The notes below the pieces were generated by a model. It did no database searches, was not told where the DNA came from, and saw only the letters and a program-made list of their open reading frames with translations. From Treponema peruense (GTDB lineage Bacteria > Spirochaetota > Spirochaetia > Treponematales > Treponemataceae), in NCBI RefSeq assembly GCF_016117655.1, contig NZ_CP064936.1:372001-436000 (forward strand): a stretch of DNA of 64,000 nucleotides. Reading direction: 5' to 3'. This document shows positions 15,675-25,472 of this stretch, piece by piece (the first letter of the stretch is position 1; every line of letters begins with the position of its first letter). Both the position numbers and the translations under genes were made by a program.

Positions 15675-17171
15675 ATGCAAAAAGGATATGAACTGGTCGA
15701 AGAAGAAGAAGACAAACTTCGTGATGAATGCGGTGTAGTCGGTGTATTTTTAAATCCTGTCCAACCACAGTCACAGGAGGCCGGTTCTTCTGAACACGAA
15801 TACGAAGCCTATTCTGCAGCAGACTTCAATGCAGCAACACAGGCCTATTACGCACTGTATTCGCTTCAGCACCGCGGTCAGGACAGTGCCGGAATCGCTG
15901 TAAGCAACGGAGAGTCCATTCAGATGCACAAGGCAATGGGAACAATCGCCGAAGTCTTTAAGCCCGAACATCTTATGGGACTTGCAGGACATATTGCGTG
16001 CGGTCACGTCCGTTATGCAACCGCCGGCAGTGCTTCTTTGGAAAACGCCCAGCCTATTCTTTTACAGTCAAGACTTGGAGGTGTTGCTGTAGCACACAAC
16101 GGTCAGCTTGTAAATTACGAGCAGCTCCGTGAAATGCTCGAAGAAGCAGGCAGTACTTTTGCTTCTACAAGCGATACCGAAGTAATTGTAAAACTTATCG
16201 CAAAGTCATATAAAAAAGGACTTGAGCGCGCCTTAACAGACACAATCCAGATGATAAAAGGATCGTTCGCACTTGTTGTAAGTACAGAAAAATGTCTTAT
16301 CGGAGCGCGTGACCCCAACGGAATCCGCCCGCTTTGTCTTGGAAAAGTAGAAAACGGATGGATTCTTGCAAGTGAAAGCTGTGCAATAGATGCCGTTAAC
16401 GGAACTTTCGTGCGCGACATTCAGCCCGGAGAAATCGTAATAATCAACGAAGACGGTGTTCTTTCATTTGAATTTGGCGAGCGTACTGCAAAGCGTACAT
16501 GCATTTTCGAGTACGTTTACTTTGCCCGCCCTGACAGCATCATAGACGGAATTCCTGTAACAGAAGCCCGCGAAAGAATGGGAGCCTGTCTTGCCCGTGA
16601 AAGCGGAGTTCCTGCAGACGTCGTAATCGGTGTTCCTGACAGCGGACTCGGTGCAGCCCAAGGGTATGCGCGTGAAGCCGGAATTCCCTATGCATCAGGT
16701 ATCGTAAAGAACAAATATATCGGAAGAACATTTATTGCCCCCACCCAGAAAGAAAGGGAAAACATGGTGTTCGTAAAGCTGAATGCAGTCAAGTCTGTTG
16801 TAGACGGAAAGCGCGTTGTTGTCATTGATGATTCTATCGTCCGCGGAACAACCAGCCGCCGTCTTGTACAGATTCTTCGCCGCGCCGGTGCAAAGGAAGT
16901 TCACTTCAGAATTTCTTCACCGCCGGTAAAATTCCCGTGCTATTTTGGAATAAACACGCCTACAAGAAACGAACTTATTTCAAGCCAGCACAGCGAAGAT
17001 GAAATATGCAAAGAAATCGGTGCAGATACACTTGCATTTATAAGCGCAGAAGGAATGATGGAAGCGTGCAGGGCATGCAATCCTGAACAGTACGGTTTCT
17101 GCAAGGGATGCTTTACCGGTGAATACCCGATGTCTGTTCCCGGAGAACTTAACGGCCGCCGTTTCAGTTAA
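15675..17171 (+). CDS. purF: Amidophosphoribosyltransferase PurF
   Basis: This 498-residue enzyme makes phosphoribosylamine from PRPP and glutamine. The N-terminal nucleophile hydrolase domain has DECGVVGVF, so Cys19 should be exposed by propeptide cleavage. It also has SLQHRGQDSAGI, HVRYATAGS and AHNGQLVN. The PRTase domain has VVVIDDSIVRGTTSRR. The C-terminal CRACNPEQYGFCKGCFTGEYP cysteines suggest the Fe-S type as in B. subtilis. Relative to B. subtilis about 24 Ser/Glu/Ala-rich residues are inserted at about 30-52, before the QHRGQD helix. The ATG at 15675 follows TGAGGAA by 4-5 nt; ATGs at 15624 and 15663 are less well placed. Confidence 0.92.
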   Translation: MQKGYELVEEEEDKLRDECGVVGVFLNPVQPQSQEAGSSEHEYEAYSAADFNAATQAYYALYSLQHRGQDSAGIAVSNGESIQMHKAMGTIAEVFKPEHLMGLAGHIACGHVRYATAGSASLENAQPILLQSRLGGVAVAHNGQLVNYEQLREMLEEAGSTFASTSDTEVIVKLIAKSYKKGLERALTDTIQMIKGSFALVVSTEKCLIGARDPNGIRPLCLGKVENGWILASESCAIDAVNGTFVRDIQPGEIVIINEDGVLSFEFGERTAKRTCIFEYVYFARPDSIIDGIPVTEARERMGACLARESGVPADVVIGVPDSGLGAAQGYAREAGIPYASGIVKNKYIGRTFIAPTQKERENMVFVKLNAVKSVVDGKRVVVIDDSIVRGTTSRRLVQILRRAGAKEVHFRISSPPVKFPCYFGINTPTRNELISSQHSEDEICKEIGADTLAFISAEGMMEACRACNPEQYGFCKGCFTGEYPMSVPGELNGRRFS

Positions 17172-17234
17172 GACAGTTACAAATAATTGCAATTAGTTCC
17201 GTTTGGAAAAATATATTTTAGTGGAGTATAATTT

Positions 17235-18350
17235 ATGGCAGATGTAGTCGATTACAAGAAAGCAGGTGTTGATGTAAAAGAAGGCTATCGCGCAGTGGAC
17301 AAGTACAGAAAGCAGTCCGAGCGTGCAAGAATTCCCGGCCAGCTTACAGACATCGGAGCTTTTAACGGAATGTTCGCTGTTCCAAAGGGACTCAAGAATC
17401 CTGTTATGGTAAGCGGAACCGACGGTGTAGGCACAAAACTCGACATTGCGTTCAAGCTTGGAAAGTATGATACAGTCGGAATTGACTGCGTTGCCATGAG
17501 TGTAAACGACATTCTGTGCAGCGGCGTTAAGACAAGTTTCTTCCTCGACTACATTGCCTGCGGAAGTCTTGATTCAAAAATTGCCGGTGAGCTTGTTAAG
17601 GGTGTAACAGACGGTTGTGTAGATGCAGGCTGTGCACTTCTTGGCGGTGAAACTGCAGAAATGCCCGACTTCTACGATGAAGGAAAATACGACCTTGCCG
17701 GATTCGGAGTAGGAATCGGTGAAAAGAGCGAAATGATTACCGGAGCAAAAATAAAGGAAGGTGATGTTCTTATCGGTCTTTCATCAACAGGCCCCCACTC
17801 AAACGGATTTTCACTTATCCGCAAACTTGTTACAGATTTTAACGAACCGTTTGTAGTAAACGGAAAGCCTTCAAAGAAGTCAATCGGCGAAGTTCTTCTT
17901 ACACCTACACGCATTTATGTACGCCCGGTAATGGACGTTCTAAAGAAATATCGTTCTTCTGTACACGGAATGGTTCACGTAACAGGCGGAGGATTCTATG
18001 AAAATATTCCGCGCATGTATCCTCACGCAGCAGAAGGAAAGAAACAGCTTTGTTCCGTAATCAAAAAGGGCTCTTGGGAAGTTCCTGCAATTTTTGACGA
18101 ACTTGTGCGCCGCGGTGCCGACCCAAAGAAAGTATACAGCACATTCAACATGGGAATCGGCTTTGTACTCGCAGTAAGCAAAAAAGATGCACCTGCAATC
18201 CTCAAGATGTTCAACAGCCATGCAAAGAAATTCGCCGTAAAGGGAATTCCTGACATGAAGGCTTACGAAATCGGATACGTCGGACACACAGACAAAGTAA
18301 TCAAGGGTGAATTCAAAGGAAACAAAGAACTCACCAGGTTTGTAGACTGA
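17235..18350 (+). CDS. purM: Phosphoribosylformylglycinamidine cyclo-ligase PurM
   Basis: A 371-residue AIR synthetase, longer than the usual 345 or so. The ATP-binding motifs are present: GTDGVGTKLDIAF (about 57-69), SVNDIL, GGETAEMP (about 139-146), GLSSTGPHSNGFSL and HVTGGGFYENIPRM. It converts FGAM to AIR, the substrate of PurE. The 63-bp gap after purF holds GTGGAG and a TATAAT just before the ATG, so it may be transcribed both with the operon and separately. purN starts 1 nt after its stop. Confidence 0.93.
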   Translation: MADVVDYKKAGVDVKEGYRAVDKYRKQSERARIPGQLTDIGAFNGMFAVPKGLKNPVMVSGTDGVGTKLDIAFKLGKYDTVGIDCVAMSVNDILCSGVKTSFFLDYIACGSLDSKIAGELVKGVTDGCVDAGCALLGGETAEMPDFYDEGKYDLAGFGVGIGEKSEMITGAKIKEGDVLIGLSSTGPHSNGFSLIRKLVTDFNEPFVVNGKPSKKSIGEVLLTPTRIYVRPVMDVLKKYRSSVHGMVHVTGGGFYENIPRMYPHAAEGKKQLCSVIKKGSWEVPAIFDELVRRGADPKKVYSTFNMGIGFVLAVSKKDAPAILKMFNSHAKKFAVKGIPDMKAYEIGYVGHTDKVIKGEFKGNKELTRFVD

Positions 18351-18351
18351 T

Positions 18352-18993
18352 ATGTCGGTTATGAATATTGCCGTCCTTGTTAGCGGCGGCGGTACGAACC
18401 TTCAGGCTCTTATTGACTACGAAAAGTCTGTGTCTGAATGTCCGTACCACATAGCAGTTGTAATTTCAAATACAAAGAGCGCTTATGCCCTTGAGCGTGC
18501 TTCCCTTGCCGGAATTCCGTCTTTTGTAAAAAGCCCGTATTCTGTTATGGGAAAGGAAGTCGCAGAAAAAGCAGACCGTGACACAAAAAGAATTGCTGTT
18601 TCTGATGCAGTGCTTGAAGTATGCCGTGAGTATAAGGTAAATGCAATTGTTCTGGCCGGTTATCTTTCTGTTTTGGGCGGAACAATCATTGATGAGTATG
18701 CCGGCAAAATTGTAAACCTGCACCCGGCTCTTTTGCCAAAATTCGGCGGAGTCGGAATGTGGGGACACAATGTTCACGAAGCAGTTCTTGCAGCGCATGA
18801 AAAAGAAAGCGGCTGTACTGTTCACCTGGTGGATTCAGGCTGTGACACGGGAAAAATTCTTGTACAAAAGAAAGTTCCTGTTATGGAAGGAGACACTCCA
18901 GACTCGCTTTATTCAAGAATTGCACCACATGAACACGAAGCCATGGTAGAAGGCGTCTGTCTTCTTGCAAAACTTCTTGGCTATTCACGCTGA
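18352..18993 (+). CDS. purN: Phosphoribosylglycinamide formyltransferase PurN
   Basis: A 213-residue folate-dependent GAR transformylase. It shows VLVSGGGTNLQALIDY (about 8-23) for the nucleotide and the catalytic Asn and His of VNLHPALLPKFGG (about 121-133). Catalytic Asp falls in HLVDSGCDTGKIL (about 158-170). It is the last gene of the purEFMN operon and starts 1 nt after purM. Its 3' end overlaps the convergent OmpA gene by 13 bp. Other purine genes (purD, purL, purH, purB) are not in the window. Confidence 0.92.
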   Translation: MSVMNIAVLVSGGGTNLQALIDYEKSVSECPYHIAVVISNTKSAYALERASLAGIPSFVKSPYSVMGKEVAEKADRDTKRIAVSDAVLEVCREYKVNAIVLAGYLSVLGGTIIDEYAGKIVNLHPALLPKFGGVGMWGHNVHEAVLAAHEKESGCTVHLVDSGCDTGKILVQKKVPVMEGDTPDSLYSRIAPHEHEAMVEGVCLLAKLLGYSR

Positions 18994-20348
18994 ACATAAC
19001 TTGCTTTCGGCATAACAGTTATTTCTACGCGGCGGTTCCTTGCCCTTCCTTCAGGAGTCGAGTTGTCGGCAACGGGTTTGGTTCCGCCGTAACCTCTGTA
19101 AGTAAATATATCTTTATTGACACCCTGTTCAATCAGAATATCAATTATTGTCTGTGTTCTCTGTATACTGAGCGTTAACTGGCCGTTGGGTTTGTTTACG
19201 TCGGCAGTGTGTCCTTCTACCAGTATGCTGAATTCACCAGAGTCTGTAATTTTTTTGAGTGACTGGGCAATCTGGTGAATGCGCGGCTTTTCTTCGGGCA
19301 AAAGTTCCGGGGAGTCTGCAATAAAGCGCAGGTTCTGCATGCTTATCTGAATTCCCTTCGGTCCGTCATCAAGAATTACGTCAGGAACTTTGTTTTCATA
19401 GAAATATTTTTTGATGTTATTGTACGCAGTGTAGTATCTTCTGTTCTTTTCCGGGGCGCCAACTGCATGTACAAGAACGTCATCATCAAGAATAATTACG
19501 ACTTTTCCGCTTTTGAGAAGTTCAAGATTCTGCGGCTCTGAAGTTATGGCAAGATAATCCCTCTTTGCAATGACCGGGTCGCATCTGTTTATTCCAAAAA
19601 CTTGCTGCGCTTTTATCCACAAGGGATCGCTTCCGGCACGCCCTTTGTAGTCCTTAAGAAATTCACTGGCTGAATAAAGAACAATTCCGCTTTGCTTTGC
19701 AGTCTGCGGCTCTACCATATTTCTTTCATAAACAATGTCCATGTTTTCGTTAAGAATTTTTGGAAAAAGACAGGGGAACACTTTGCTCTGCATGAATTCT
19801 CCGTGAACAGGAAGAGAACCGCGTGCATCTATTACAATACCGGTATATTTTCTTGTTGCAACTTCATCTATTGGAAGAGTCTGCGTATACGGAATTTTAT
19901 GCTTTACCAGAACTGCGCCCACGTCATTCAGATTGATTGAATGTTTTGTCTTGAGAAGGTTTGTCGCGTCTGCAAAAAAAGCCGGTGTCTGCTTTCCGGT
20001 GTCTATCATTCTTGTGACTGTTTCGAGGGTAATTGTATTGTTGAGTACAAGATCGCCCAAAGTATTGCGGTCATCTACATAAAGTGAAAGAAAAGGATCT
20101 TTTACGAGGGAAGACAGATTCTGCTTTATTTTGTTTATTGAAGAAGTTTTTCCGCTGGGCATGGGAATTCCGGCTTTTTCTACATCAAATGACACGTCAG
20201 AAGAAAATGTGTCTTTTGTCCAGTCTACAGAGCAGCTCGAAAACATAACGGCATCTTCTTCAGAAACCGCGGCACGTTGTTCAATCTGTGCCTGACAGAC
20301 TGATGAGAAAATGAACAACATAATAGAAAGAAAATGTATTTTTTTCAT
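18981..20348 (-). CDS. OmpA-domain envelope protein with signal peptide
   Basis: A 455-residue protein with a signal peptide (MKKIHFLSIMLFIFSSVCQA) and a C-terminal OmpA peptidoglycan-binding domain (about 340-450: ILVEGHTADVNKP, SIQRTQTIIDILIEQGV, then GYGGTKPVADNSTPEGRARN with the NRRVEI end). The middle 300 residues have no assignable fold but contain a GIVIDARG segment and could form a LPP20- or TolB-like domain. It probably anchors the periplasmic face of the outer membrane to peptidoglycan. The ATG at 20348 has CAGGG upstream. It is a single gene, convergent with purN. Confidence 0.8.
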   Translation of the reverse strand: MKKIHFLSIMLFIFSSVCQAQIEQRAAVSEEDAVMFSSCSVDWTKDTFSSDVSFDVEKAGIPMPSGKTSSINKIKQNLSSLVKDPFLSLYVDDRNTLGDLVLNNTITLETVTRMIDTGKQTPAFFADATNLLKTKHSINLNDVGAVLVKHKIPYTQTLPIDEVATRKYTGIVIDARGSLPVHGEFMQSKVFPCLFPKILNENMDIVYERNMVEPQTAKQSGIVLYSASEFLKDYKGRAGSDPLWIKAQQVFGINRCDPVIAKRDYLAITSEPQNLELLKSGKVVIILDDDVLVHAVGAPEKNRRYYTAYNNIKKYFYENKVPDVILDDGPKGIQISMQNLRFIADSPELLPEEKPRIHQIAQSLKKITDSGEFSILVEGHTADVNKPNGQLTLSIQRTQTIIDILIEQGVNKDIFTYRGYGGTKPVADNSTPEGRARNRRVEITVMPKASYVQRE

Positions 20349-20454
20349 TGAAAACCCTGAATAAACAGAACAGCCTCGGTATAGTTTTTACAGGCCGCTT
20401 TTTCTTATTATCGGAAATTATATTTAATAAACTTGAGCCTTTTAAAATATCTGC

Positions 20455-20640
20455 TATAATATAGTAAAATCAAAAAAGTAGGTAAACCAACTTTCTTGAT
20501 TTTACGGCGAGTTCCATGTCGCTATATTATTGCAACTTGGAGCATCGCAGTTTCAGAGTTGGCTCTAGAAATTGCAATTTTTATAGCCTTCCATAACAGT
20601 AAGTCGGAGTTTGAAAATAAAATTAAATTCACCTTTCAGG
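20455..20640 (+). promoter_or_regulatory. Promoter and long structured 5' leader of the chemoreceptor gene
   Basis: A TATAAT at 20455-20460 with TTGAGC 16 bp upstream implies a leader of about 180 nt. It contains a strong hairpin: GTAAAATCAA (20464-20473) pairs with TTGATTTTAC (20496-20505), and the interior AAAGT/ACTTT and GGT/ACC extend the stem. GCGA/TCGC (20507-20522) and a long-range ATTGCAA/TTGCAAT pair (20529-20535 with 20572-20578) follow. I do not recognise a known riboswitch. The rest of 20349-20454 shows nothing else. Confidence 0.5.
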
Positions 20641-20647
20641 GAGCATT

Positions 20648-22744
20648 ATGAATAATAATTCAGCAGCAAAAATTGCGCCTTCTAAAAAAGTACCGTCAAA
20701 AAAGGCAAAGTCCATTGTCAGAGTAATCCGTGTTGGTCTTATTCTTGGAATTACACTTTTTTCGGTAATTCTGTTCGTTTTGGTTTATTTAAGGCTAGAA
20801 ACCGGCCTTAAGTCTTATTTTTCTGACGAACTTGTAACACAGTCCTATATTGTGTCAGACGAAATGAATACAATGAAGGGCGAACTCGAAAATACTGCAA
20901 GTTTTGTTAAGTTTGAATACGAAGCCTCGGGGGCATGGGAATCAGACGATGATGTTTACGCCTCAAAACTCTTTGAAAATGCCGTTTCAGCTTACAATCT
21001 TGAATGTATTACCCTTCTGGACAAAAATGGAGCCATAATTTTGTCTGAAGGATCTCATGCCGATTCCGGAAACGATTTGTATGAGTCTGGCGTACATGGA
21101 ACAGTCTCTTCTGAACTTATTAAACTTGGAACAAATATTTATGCAGTAAGTGCAGTTCCTGTACGCAACCGCGGCGTTATTGTCGGTGCTATTGTAATTA
21201 AAAAGGCGGCAGCAGATTACGACATGGTTGAATTTATAAGCGACTGTACAGGAAACGACGTGACTGTTTTTGACGGAGACCGCCGTGCCTATTCTTCAAT
21301 AGAAGGAATGACAGACACTATTCTTGAAAACAACGCGCCTGTTCTTGCCGCAAAAGAGGGCGATTCAACTTTGATGACCACAAAAATAAACGGCCGCGGT
21401 TATCTGGGCTATTATTTTCCTGTAGAAGATTCTGAAGGCAACTTCCTTACAACAATGTTTATGGGAAAGCAGATTGATGTTGTATTTGATGTTTCCATTC
21501 ACATTTTTGCACCTCTTATTCTTGTTGCATTTATCTGCGCAAGTTTAATGATTTTTGTATTTGTAATGCTTTTGGACAAGGTTGCATTCAATCCTTTGCG
21601 CAAAGTAGAGTCTGCAGTAAAAAATCTTTCGTCGGGAGAAGCCGACCTTACCTTTAGACTTCCTGTACGCGGAAACAACGAATTTTCACGCCTTTCTAAC
21701 TATGTAAACAACTTTATTGAACTTCTGCAGGGAATTGTGCGCGAAATAAAGGCTGCTCAGGAATCCCTTACTGCAATCGGCGAAAACCTCAGTTCAAATT
21801 CCCAGGAGTCAGCAAGTGCAACAGCCCAGATTATGGCCAATATTGAAGGCGTAAGAAAGCAGTCAGAAAACCAGTCAAATGCCGTTACAAATACATCTGA
21901 CGTTATTTCTTCAAGTGCAGTAGGACTCAAGCAACTTGCAGATCTTATAGGCCTTCAGTCCAACGACATCAACGAATCTTCTGCCGCAATCGAAGAAATG
22001 CTCGGCAACATTACGTCGGTTTCCAATTCTGTACAGAAAATGACAGACAGCTTCAAGGAACTTTCGTCTACTGTTATGATAGGAAAGACAAAACTGGTAG
22101 ACGTTGACCACAAGGTTAATGAAATTTCAGAGGAGTCAAAGAGCCTTGTTCAGGCAAACGCCATTATTGCACAGATTGCTTCAGAAACAAACCTTCTTGC
22201 CATGAATGCTGCAATTGAAGCGGCCCATGCAGGTAAGGCAGGCGAAGGATTTTCTGTTGTTGCCAATGAAATACGAAAACTTGCAGAAAACTGTTCAAAG
22301 CAGTCAAAGAATATCCATGCGGAACTCAGCGGCATAACTTCTTCCATAAAGAACGTTGTTTCGCTTTCAAAGGATTCCCAGTCGGCTTTTGGTGCCATTG
22401 TCCAGAGCCTTGACTACACAGACGGCGTAATACGTGAAATAGGAAGTGCAATGGGCGAGCAGGAAAGTGCTTCACGCAATATTTTTGAATCTCTTGCAAA
22501 AATGCGTGACCAGGCCAGTGAAGTCGCTTCAAAGTCGGGTGAAATGAACAGCAATATTGTTAATGTTACGAACAATATTGTAAGTGTACAGCAGATTTCC
22601 ATGACAATTCTAGGAAGTATGGACGAAATGGCAGCCGGAGCACAGCAGATCAGCACTGCAGCACAGAGTGTTTCGGACCTTGCAACAGAAACCCGTTCAA
22701 ATATCAATTCTATTGAACAGAAGCTGGACCAGTTCAAGGTCTGA
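20648..22744 (+). CDS. Methyl-accepting chemotaxis protein
   Basis: A 698-residue transducer. One membrane segment lies at about 28-50 and a second at about 282-305, enclosing a 230-residue periplasmic Cache-like sensor ([26 protein letters not shown]). A HAMP domain follows ([20 protein letters not shown] at about 316-335), then a long coiled-coil signalling domain. Its hairpin tip reads [20 protein letters not shown] and continues [15 protein letters not shown] (about 515-550). It lacks a C-terminal CheR-docking pentapeptide. AGGGAG precedes the ATG. The ligand is unknown. A long structured leader lies upstream. Confidence 0.9.
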   Translation: MNNNSAAKIAPSKKVPSKKAKSIVRVIRVGLILGITLFSVILFVLVYLRLETGLKSYFSDELVTQSYIVSDEMNTMKGELENTASFVKFEYEASGAWESDDDVYASKLFENAVSAYNLECITLLDKNGAIILSEGSHADSGNDLYESGVHGTVSSELIKLGTNIYAVSAVPVRNRGVIVGAIVIKKAAADYDMVEFISDCTGNDVTVFDGDRRAYSSIEGMTDTILENNAPVLAAKEGDSTLMTTKINGRGYLGYYFPVEDSEGNFLTTMFMGKQIDVVFDVSIHIFAPLILVAFICASLMIFVFVMLLDKVAFNPLRKVESAVKNLSSGEADLTFRLPVRGNNEFSRLSNYVNNFIELLQGIVREIKAAQESLTAIGENLSSNSQESASATAQIMANIEGVRKQSENQSNAVTNTSDVISSSAVGLKQLADLIGLQSNDINESSAAIEEMLGNITSVSNSVQKMTDSFKELSSTVMIGKTKLVDVDHKVNEISEESKSLVQANAIIAQIASETNLLAMNAAIEAAHAGKAGEGFSVVANEIRKLAENCSKQSKNIHAELSGITSSIKNVVSLSKDSQSAFGAIVQSLDYTDGVIREIGSAMGEQESASRNIFESLAKMRDQASEVASKSGEMNSNIVNVTNNIVSVQQISMTILGSMDEMAAGAQQISTAAQSVSDLATETRSNINSIEQKLDQFKV

Positions 22745-22776
22745 TTCTTTTCTAAAAAAGTTTTGTGTTCAATATA

Positions 22777-22815
22777 AAGGCGCTGGCACAATATTCTGTT
22801 TTGTCAGCGCCTTTT
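22777..22815. terminator. Intrinsic terminator after the chemoreceptor gene
   Basis: AAGGCGCTGGCACA pairs with TGTCAGCGCCTTTT around an 11-nt loop and ends in a T run. It overlaps the last codons of the convergent transglycosylase gene, whose A-rich flank may let it work in both directions. Confidence 0.75.
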
Positions 22816-23679
22816 TAAGTCTTCGGCCGCTTTTTTTGCGCTTCCGTATGGCAGCCTGAGCCTGTATGTTTCTTTGGAAGGTGTGCATTCATGCAAAAGG
22901 GCAGGGTTCAGGAAGATAAGTGTTTCCAAATCTATTCCTGTTGCGGCGGCTATTTCTGAAAGGCTTATTTTTCCTGTTATGCGAAGGTAAGAGTATTGTT
23001 CAGGGGCTTTTCCCTCTATTATTTTGTCTATCGCGCCAATGTCTATAAGGCCGTAATATTCTGCGTTTTCTATTATGTCTGCTACGGCCAGAAGTTTTGG
23101 AACATACATTGCGGTCTGGCTTCTTATGTCACCGTTTTCTGCAAGATTCCAGTAGGTTTTACCCTGATGTTCCTTTATTGTGCGTGATATTGCGCCGGCT
23201 CCCATGTTGTATGCCGCAAGTGCAAATGACCAGTCTCCGAACATTTTGTAATTGTCTGCAAGTTTTGAAAGTGCAGCGTCAGTTTCCTTCCACGGGTCAA
23301 ACCGTTCGTCGTACCAGTAATTTTTCTTCAGATAAGGGCTCATACTGTTTTCCATAAACTGCCACATTCCGGCCGCACCCGATTTTGACACGGCATGTAC
23401 TTTATAGTCCGACTCTACTATGGGAAGATACTGCAGAATCATGGGAAGTCTGCGCTTTTTTAACTGCGCTCTTATGTAAGGGCGGTACGGTGCAGAATTG
23501 TACAACACTTCTCTGAGCCACTTGCGGCCTGCGTCGGTAAGATAGTTATCGCGGTACTTTTTTGTAAGCGGACTGTCTGCGCCGGGAAGTTCCAGTTTTT
23601 TTCTGCGCGGTCCTTCTGCAAAAAGCGTGGAAAAGGCAATCAGGCACAGAAAAAAAATGCAGCGCTTTTTGTGCAGCAT
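22804..23679 (-). CDS. Lytic transglycosylase, MltD-like, with LysM-type tail
   Basis: A 291-residue secreted protein with a signal peptide (cleavage near LFAEG). The SLT domain (about 70-215) has the catalytic Glu in LPIVESDYKVHAVS, then SGAAGMWQFM and FALAAYNMGAGAI. A C-terminal segment (about 230-285: YLRITGKISLSEIAAATGI, NPALLHE, YRLRLP) resembles a LysM repeat. It cuts the glycan backbone during wall growth or for flagellar assembly. Its ATG shares one base with the TGA of the upstream lipoprotein gene (TGATG), so the two are co-translated. Confidence 0.85.
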   Translation of the reverse strand: MLHKKRCIFFLCLIAFSTLFAEGPRRKKLELPGADSPLTKKYRDNYLTDAGRKWLREVLYNSAPYRPYIRAQLKKRRLPMILQYLPIVESDYKVHAVSKSGAAGMWQFMENSMSPYLKKNYWYDERFDPWKETDAALSKLADNYKMFGDWSFALAAYNMGAGAISRTIKEHQGKTYWNLAENGDIRSQTAMYVPKLLAVADIIENAEYYGLIDIGAIDKIIEGKAPEQYSYLRITGKISLSEIAAATGIDLETLIFLNPALLHECTPSKETYRLRLPYGSAKKAAEDLKRR

Positions 23680-24737
23680 CAGAGCTTCTCACCAAAGTAG
23701 ATTCCGGCCCATTCCCATCTTCCGTGAATTTCTGGGTCTGCAGGGAAGTTTACTTTTCTGAAGTAAAGGTACCAGACGTTAACGTAATTGCTCCAGCCTG
23801 TTGTCCTTAAGTATGCTTCTGTCGGTGAAGAAGTACTGTCGAGTTCGGCACTGTAGCGTATTCTGTTTCCGCGCATAAAGGAACGCATTGAAAAGTTTTC
23901 CTGGGCATTCGTGTCGGTTTCATCCTGCCGCCATGACATGGCAAAAAAGTTTACCTTTGACTTGTAGCGATCCAGTGCCTTGTAATTGTAGTTCGAGATT
24001 GCGCGTTTTACTGCTGTAACAAGGGCATCCAGCGACTCAAAGGTCCAGTCTTTTGAAGAATTGTTGAAGTCGATAAGCTGTTTTGCCTTAAGAAATGCGT
24101 TCGGAACCCCCGCAATCTGAATCGTGGAAGCGTCGTCCTGGTCAAGGAAAAGCGTGTATGTTCTGATTGCCTGGTTCCATTCACCTTCATTTTCGTATTC
24201 GATGGCAAGTCGGTAGTAAAGTTCGGTTATGCTTACGTTATTGGGAAATCGTGAAATAAGCTGGTTAAAGTAAGATATTTTGTTTGCAGAACTTTTGCTT
24301 ATCTGGATAAGGTGCTGCAGACACAGAAAGTGAATTGACTTACCCTGAATTTTAAGGTCGCTGTAGTTGTTGATTATGCGTTCAAAATAATATTCTGCAA
24401 TCGGCTCTGCATCATTTTCAAGATATGCATATGCGGTCATCAGAAGCCAGTAGGCATTGTACGGGTCGTCGGGGTGGTCTTCGGCCCATTCAGTCAGAAA
24501 AACTATCAGGTTTGTATAGTCTTTTACAGAAAGCATGTTGTTTGCAATTCTGTTTACCACTGCATACCGCGTTTCTTTTGAGAGATCGTTTCTCAGAAGA
24601 AGTTCATTGAGTTTTTTCTGTGTGTTTTTGAAATTTTTTATTCCGGTTTCCCTTGCTGAAGGGGCTTTGGGTGAACAGGAGCAGAGCAGCGCGCAGAGAA
24701 CGGCCGCGGTAACTGCTGTAATTGCTTTTTGGAACAT
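23679..24737 (-). CDS. TPR-like lipoprotein
   Basis: A 352-residue predicted lipoprotein: hydrophobic leader and lipobox LLCSCS, with acylated Cys near residue 20. Alternating helices through about 60-250 look like degenerate TPR repeats (WAEDHPDDPYNAYWLLMTAY; EYENEGEWNQAIRTYTLFLD). The last 100 residues are unassigned. It may scaffold the transglycosylase that follows and overlaps it by one base. Translation appears leaderless: the -10 box lies 6 nt before the ATG. Confidence 0.7.
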   Translation of the reverse strand: MFQKAITAVTAAVLCALLCSCSPKAPSARETGIKNFKNTQKKLNELLLRNDLSKETRYAVVNRIANNMLSVKDYTNLIVFLTEWAEDHPDDPYNAYWLLMTAYAYLENDAEPIAEYYFERIINNYSDLKIQGKSIHFLCLQHLIQISKSSANKISYFNQLISRFPNNVSITELYYRLAIEYENEGEWNQAIRTYTLFLDQDDASTIQIAGVPNAFLKAKQLIDFNNSSKDWTFESLDALVTAVKRAISNYNYKALDRYKSKVNFFAMSWRQDETDTNAQENFSMRSFMRGNRIRYSAELDSTSSPTEAYLRTTGWSNYVNVWYLYFRKVNFPADPEIHGRWEWAGIYFGEKL

Positions 24738-24743
24738 AACTTA

Positions 24744-24772
24744 ATTGTAGCAAACGTTAAAGTTATTGGCAA
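24744..24772 (-). promoter_or_regulatory. Leaderless-type promoter of the TPR lipoprotein gene
   Basis: On the minus strand TTGCCA (24767-24772), a 17-bp spacer, TACAAT (24744-24749), then 6 nt to the ATG at 24737. No Shine-Dalgarno fits. Confidence 0.65.
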
Positions 24773-24842
24773 GAACCCAAAGTTATTGTATTCTTATAGT
24801 GGCGCATAGCCTATTTTCTAGTAGTTTCGTAGGGTGAAATAT

Positions 24843-25472
24843 ATGACAGACAGTAAAAATTCCGGCGGTAAAAGAAAATTCTTTGTGATTCCCCAGACAA
24901 AGGAAACCGTACGTTCCAATATAATTCTTGCAGTAGGTTTTGTTCTGCTTCTTGCGGGAATTGCCCTTTCACTTAAAAAAATATTTGAAGGAAGCAATAT
25001 TTCAATTATAAGACCCGTTGTTCTTCTTGCTTTCGGTGAAATCTGTTTTTTTATTGCCATTGCCTTTACAAAAAGCAGTCTCTGTGTTTCGCTGGGACTT
25101 ACGGCTGTTGTTTCTGCAGTGCTTGCTTTTCTTATGGACATCGGTGTAATAAGCCTTAGTATTAAACAGATGTGGCCGTTTTCTCTTCTTGTATTCGGAA
25201 TTATGCTTATTCCGGCTGATTTTATTAGGTATGGTCGCCTTCGTACGGTATTTTTGTTCCCTGCGTTTATGTTCATTGGTCTTGGGGCAATATTCCTTCT
25301 GTTTTCGATGGGAGTTGTTCCGTTTTCATTCAGGCGTTTTATTTCACAGTGCTGGCCGCTTATTCTTGTTTTTCTGGGCATAGGGCTCATACTCATTTTT
25401 ATTGTCCAGAAAAGACACAACAAGGATTTTCCCTACATGCAGGATGATTCCCAGGGAGAGGCACAAATCTGA
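24843..25472 (+). CDS. Integral membrane protein of unknown function
   Basis: A 209-residue protein with six hydrophobic segments between about residues 22 and 190 and a charged C-terminus. The segments FVLLLAGIALSL, RPVVLLAFGEICFF, PFSLLVFGIMLIPADF and WPLILVFLGIGLILIF have the spacing of the LiaF-TM/DUF5668 family often found in envelope-stress loci, but I cannot confirm this. The ATG at 24843 follows AGGG by 9 nt; a GTG at 24834 is the alternative. Its stop overlaps the next start (TGATG), so the two are coupled. Confidence 0.6.
   Translation: MTDSKNSGGKRKFFVIPQTKETVRSNIILAVGFVLLLAGIALSLKKIFEGSNISIIRPVVLLAFGEICFFIAIAFTKSSLCVSLGLTAVVSAVLAFLMDIGVISLSIKQMWPFSLLVFGIMLIPADFIRYGRLRTVFLFPAFMFIGLGAIFLLFSMGVVPFSFRRFISQCWPLILVFLGIGLILIFIVQKRHNKDFPYMQDDSQGEAQI

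Noticed and set aside
20461-20640. c-di-GMP riboswitch upstream of the chemoreceptor gene
   Set aside because: The conserved core and tetraloop-receptor sequences of the c-di-GMP I and II aptamers were not found; only generic hairpins are present.
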